This document shows positions 42,208-44,245 of a stretch of 44,245 nt of DNA, piece by piece. How positions within the stretch are numbered: the stretch's first letter is position 1; each line of letters opens with the position of its first letter. The notes beneath the pieces were generated by a model. That model did not search any database, was not told the origin of the DNA, and saw only the letters and a program-made list of their open reading frames with translations. The stretch lies in the NCBI GenBank assembly GCA_026710905.1, contig JAPOQD010000071.1, positions 1 to 44,245 of the forward strand. Direction: 5' to 3'. This DNA is from Halieaceae bacterium (GTDB lineage: Bacteria > Pseudomonadota > Gammaproteobacteria > Pseudomonadales > Halieaceae). A program made the position numbers and the translations under genes.

Positions 42208-43884
42208 CTATTTGCACAAACCCCCACCGAGCATGCGATACGGCTCACAGTTGTAGATCAGCCGGCCCGCTTCTCCGTGTTGCCAGTCCAGTGGGACCAG
42301 GGCATTTTCCGGCGGCATGCCGGGGGCCGCTTGCCCTTGCAACTCTTCCAATGGGGTCGGGTATTGCGCCCAATCCAGTGGCGCGCGCCAGCCCGGTGGC
42401 GGCACCAGTTCAGAGCGGGTGCCGGCCACCGGGTAGAGACTGCGCCAATAGTGAATTTCCTCGGCCAATTCGGCCACCACTTTCGGGTACTCCTGAGCAA
42501 GATTGTTGTATTCATAGGGGTCATCACCGATGCGAAACAGGTAATTGGTGACATCCACCGAAGAGAGCCCGTGCACAATTTCCTGCACCAGCTTCCAGTG
42601 GTCATTGAAGGCAGTCAAATTATAGTGGCCCTTGATGGGGGTTTCCGAACCGAAAAACAGGTACTCCTGGCGCGGCATTGTCTGGCCATCGCGAATGGCG
42701 GGCAGCATGTCACGGCCATCCAGGGGAAACTCGGTACGGGCCTCGATGCCGGCGGCGGCAGCCAGTGTCGGCAGCACATCCATAACCGACATGATGGAAT
42801 CCACTTTGCCGCCGGCCTGGATTTGCGCTGGCCAGCGCAGTGTGGCGACCACCCGGATACCGCCCTCAAAGGTCTCACCCTTGCCGCCCCGCAGCGGCAC
42901 GTTGTCCGCCCCACCGGTGGCGTAGGCGGCGCCGCCATTGTCGGAAAAGAACAACACCAGGGTATTGTCGGCAATGCCTTCTTCATCCAGTGTCTCCAGC
43001 ACCTGGCCAATGGCCTGATCCATGCCATCGACCACCGCGGCGTACATGGGCCGGGCGCTGGGCCGCCGCTGCAATTTGCTGATCAGACGGGTCTTGTCGG
43101 TATTTTTGCTGCGAGCCGGCAGGCGCTGATCATCCATGCCGGCGTATTTGGCCTTGAGTTCCGGTGGTGCATCCAGCGGGGTATGGGGTGCGATAAAGGG
43201 CATGTAAAGAAAGAATGGCCGCTCCCTGTCCCGTTCCCGAATGTAGCGTTCTGCCTCATTCGCCAACAGGAAGGTTTCGTAACCCTGATCCTCGATGGAG
43301 ACGCCATTGCGCTGAAAATCCTTGCCGCCCAAATTGCCGAACGGTGGAAAGAACCCAACTTCGGTATGTAAATGCCCGTAAAAGTGCTCAAAGCCCCGCT
43401 GGTTGGGATGGTAGGTCTGCTGTGCATGCCCCAGGTGCCATTTGCCGACCATGGCGGTCTGATAGCCCGCATCGAGGAACAGCTCCGGCAGGAAGGTCTC
43501 CAGGGGATGAACCCCGTGTGGATGCCAGGGAAGGATAGTTCCATACACAATGCCCAGGCGGATAGGGTCGCGCCCGGTCATCAGGGCGGCTCGGGTCGGC
43601 GAGCAGATCGGCGTGGTGTAAAAGCGATCCAGTTGCACACCCTCCGCCGCCAGGCGGTCCAGGGAGGGAGTCTCGATTTCGGTGTTACCGTGAAAGCCGA
43701 CATCGGCCCAGCCCAGATCGTCCGCCACCAGGACAATGACGTTGGGGGGGCCATCCGCGACGGCCAGGGCCGGCGACAGCGTGGTCAGTAACAGGGCCAG
43801 GGCCAGACCGGCTCGGAGCAGCAGCAGGTGGCGTGGTACTCCCCTGCGCCGTGCGGATGCTACTGCTATTTCATATTGCTGCAT
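42208..43884 (-). CDS. Exported sulfatase (type I, formylglycine)
   Basis: A 558-residue arylsulfatase-like enzyme. A signal peptide (LLLLRAGLALALLLTTLSPA, cleavage near ALAVADG) follows a short basic lead. VLVADDLGWADVGFHGN gives the metal DD pair, and PICSPTRAALMTGR is the Cys-type formylglycine motif. GKWHLGH and FFSDNGGAAY are further metal and catalytic residues. ATG 43884 has GGAG 8 bases upstream. It requires formylglycine-generating enzyme, not seen here. It would release sulfate from exogenous esters in the periplasm and complements the sulfotransferases. No co-directional neighbour is close. Confidence 0.92.
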   Translation of the reverse strand: MQQYEIAVASARRRGVPRHLLLLRAGLALALLLTTLSPALAVADGPPNVIVLVADDLGWADVGFHGNTEIETPSLDRLAAEGVQLDRFYTTPICSPTRAALMTGRDPIRLGIVYGTILPWHPHGVHPLETFLPELFLDAGYQTAMVGKWHLGHAQQTYHPNQRGFEHFYGHLHTEVGFFPPFGNLGGKDFQRNGVSIEDQGYETFLLANEAERYIRERDRERPFFLYMPFIAPHTPLDAPPELKAKYAGMDDQRLPARSKNTDKTRLISKLQRRPSARPMYAAVVDGMDQAIGQVLETLDEEGIADNTLVLFFSDNGGAAYATGGADNVPLRGGKGETFEGGIRVVATLRWPAQIQAGGKVDSIMSVMDVLPTLAAAAGIEARTEFPLDGRDMLPAIRDGQTMPRQEYLFFGSETPIKGHYNLTAFNDHWKLVQEIVHGLSSVDVTNYLFRIGDDPYEYNNLAQEYPKVVAELAEEIHYWRSLYPVAGTRSELVPPPGWRAPLDWAQYPTPLEELQGQAAPGMPPENALVPLDWQHGEAGRLIYNCEPYRMLGGGLCK

Positions 43885-44004
43885 GATCTTCTCCCCCTTC
43901 CGGCACAGCATCGGGCTCGCGCCGGGACGGATTATGAACAAAGACAGTAGTACTGGCCAAGGTATGCTGAAGCAATTCGCCAATCCGTATAACTCAGCAG
44001 ACCG

Positions 44005-44197
44005 CTAGCCCGGATATCTCACCAGCGTTCGTCGCGAGGGCGCTGAAGCGCCGCTGTGGCGGGGCGCACGAACAAAAAAGGGGTCCAGAAAAAAGGGGTC
44101 TGACCCCTTTTTTCGGGTGGCCAGTTCGGGCCAGTACCAGAAAAAAGGGGTCAGACCCCTTTTTTCCGTTTGCCGATGAATAAAATCTGCGGGCTAG
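44005..44197. mobile_element. CTAG-ended element carrying AAAAAAGGGGTC palindromes
   Basis: Left end CTAGCCCGGATATCTCACCAG (from 44005) resembles the ends of the 14474-14723 element; the right end is GCGGGCTAG (to 44197). Inside lie two copies of the palindrome AAAAAAGGGGTC-x-GACCCCTTTTTT (44089-44113 and 44141-44165) separated by 27 bases and preceded by another partial copy. One repeat family thus appears nested within another. No coding capacity. Confidence 0.6.
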
Positions 44198-44234
44198 CAG
44201 CCTGTCGGGCTTGGGCGTCCGTAGCGAGGGAAAG
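44192..44234. repeat. 43-bp repeat, inverted copy of 55-97
   Basis: It has 41 of 43 matches to the reverse complement of 55-97. The segment CTGTCGGGCTTGGGCGTCCG to GTCCGACA has complementary TGTCGG/CCGACA ends. It overlaps the right CTAG end of the preceding element, suggesting the two families share boundaries. Confidence 0.8.
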
Positions 44235-44245
44235 TCCGACAAAAA

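Noticed and set aside
1-44245. CRISPR array
   Set aside because: No series of short direct repeats with regular unique spacers was seen; the only arrays are the 82-bp tandem repeat and scattered palindromes.

Overview
The window looks like a chromosomal segment of a heterotrophic, probably marine, Gammaproteobacterium with moderately high GC. The product set suggests this (LipA, Ppx, a homodimeric-type ATP sulfurylase, many SDR, MaoC, sulfotransferase and sulfatase proteins, arsenosugar genes, a penicillin-acylase-family protein), as do abundant short palindromic repeats. The OM60/NOR5 (Halieaceae)-like affinity is an inference from gene content only. About 35 intact protein genes, one tRNA and several remnants are supported. 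No rRNA, CRISPR array, complete insertion sequence or replication origin was seen.

Layout. 1-8.4 kb: a small membrane protein, a secreted M20 amidohydrolase, exopolyphosphatase, a 1-kb stretch holding two gene remnants and a palindromic repeat, a small unidentified protein, the arsenosugar pair arsS plus a fused TIGR04283/TIGR04282 protein, tRNA-Arg(CCT), and a HigBA/RelE-type toxin-antitoxin pair. 8.5-19 kb, all leftward: a sulfation block (sulfotransferase, cysC, sat), then a three-gene set (MaoC-DUF35, MaoC, thiolase-like) matching ChsH2-ChsH1-Ltp2 of steroid side-chain removal. Further upstream are an SDR, an N-acyl-D-amino-acid-deacylase-type amidohydrolase, a SnoaL-like protein and an epimerase. 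19-26 kb: an acylase lipoprotein, a LuxC-type acyl-CoA reductase, a methyltransferase preceded by a small gene with a broken start, and a DUF1295 membrane protein behind a highly structured leader. 26-35 kb, all leftward: class II aldolase, TauD/TfdA dioxygenase, quinoprotein with inserted cytochrome c, DUF1214 protein, second sulfotransferase, SDR and carboxylesterase. 35-44 kb: a SirB1-like protein, lipA with a third sulfotransferase and an SLC13/TrkA-C transporter, an AAA ATPase with a likely leaderless promoter, an S24/LexA C-terminal remnant, a zinc-ribbon protein and a secreted arylsulfatase.

How it fits together. The window holds a candidate complete sulfate-ester economy: an anion (possibly sulfate) importer, ATP sulfurylase and APS kinase to make PAPS, three divergent cytosolic sulfotransferases, a TauD-family dioxygenase that could be an alkylsulfatase, and an exported sulfatase. 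It is interleaved with CoA-ester and steroid or isoprenoid-like oxidation genes. The acceptor of the sulfate is not identifiable from sequence; a sterol or terpenoid-like alcohol is the working inference.

Repeats are a second theme. They are: a CTAG-ended miniature element (about 20-bp inverted ends), two nearly identical 89-bp palindromes, several AAAAAAGGGGTC palindromes, an 82-bp tandem repeat whose hairpin has compensating changes, and a 43-bp sequence occurring inverted at the two window edges. Several of them supply stop codons, a ribosome-binding site or an N-terminus to neighbouring genes.
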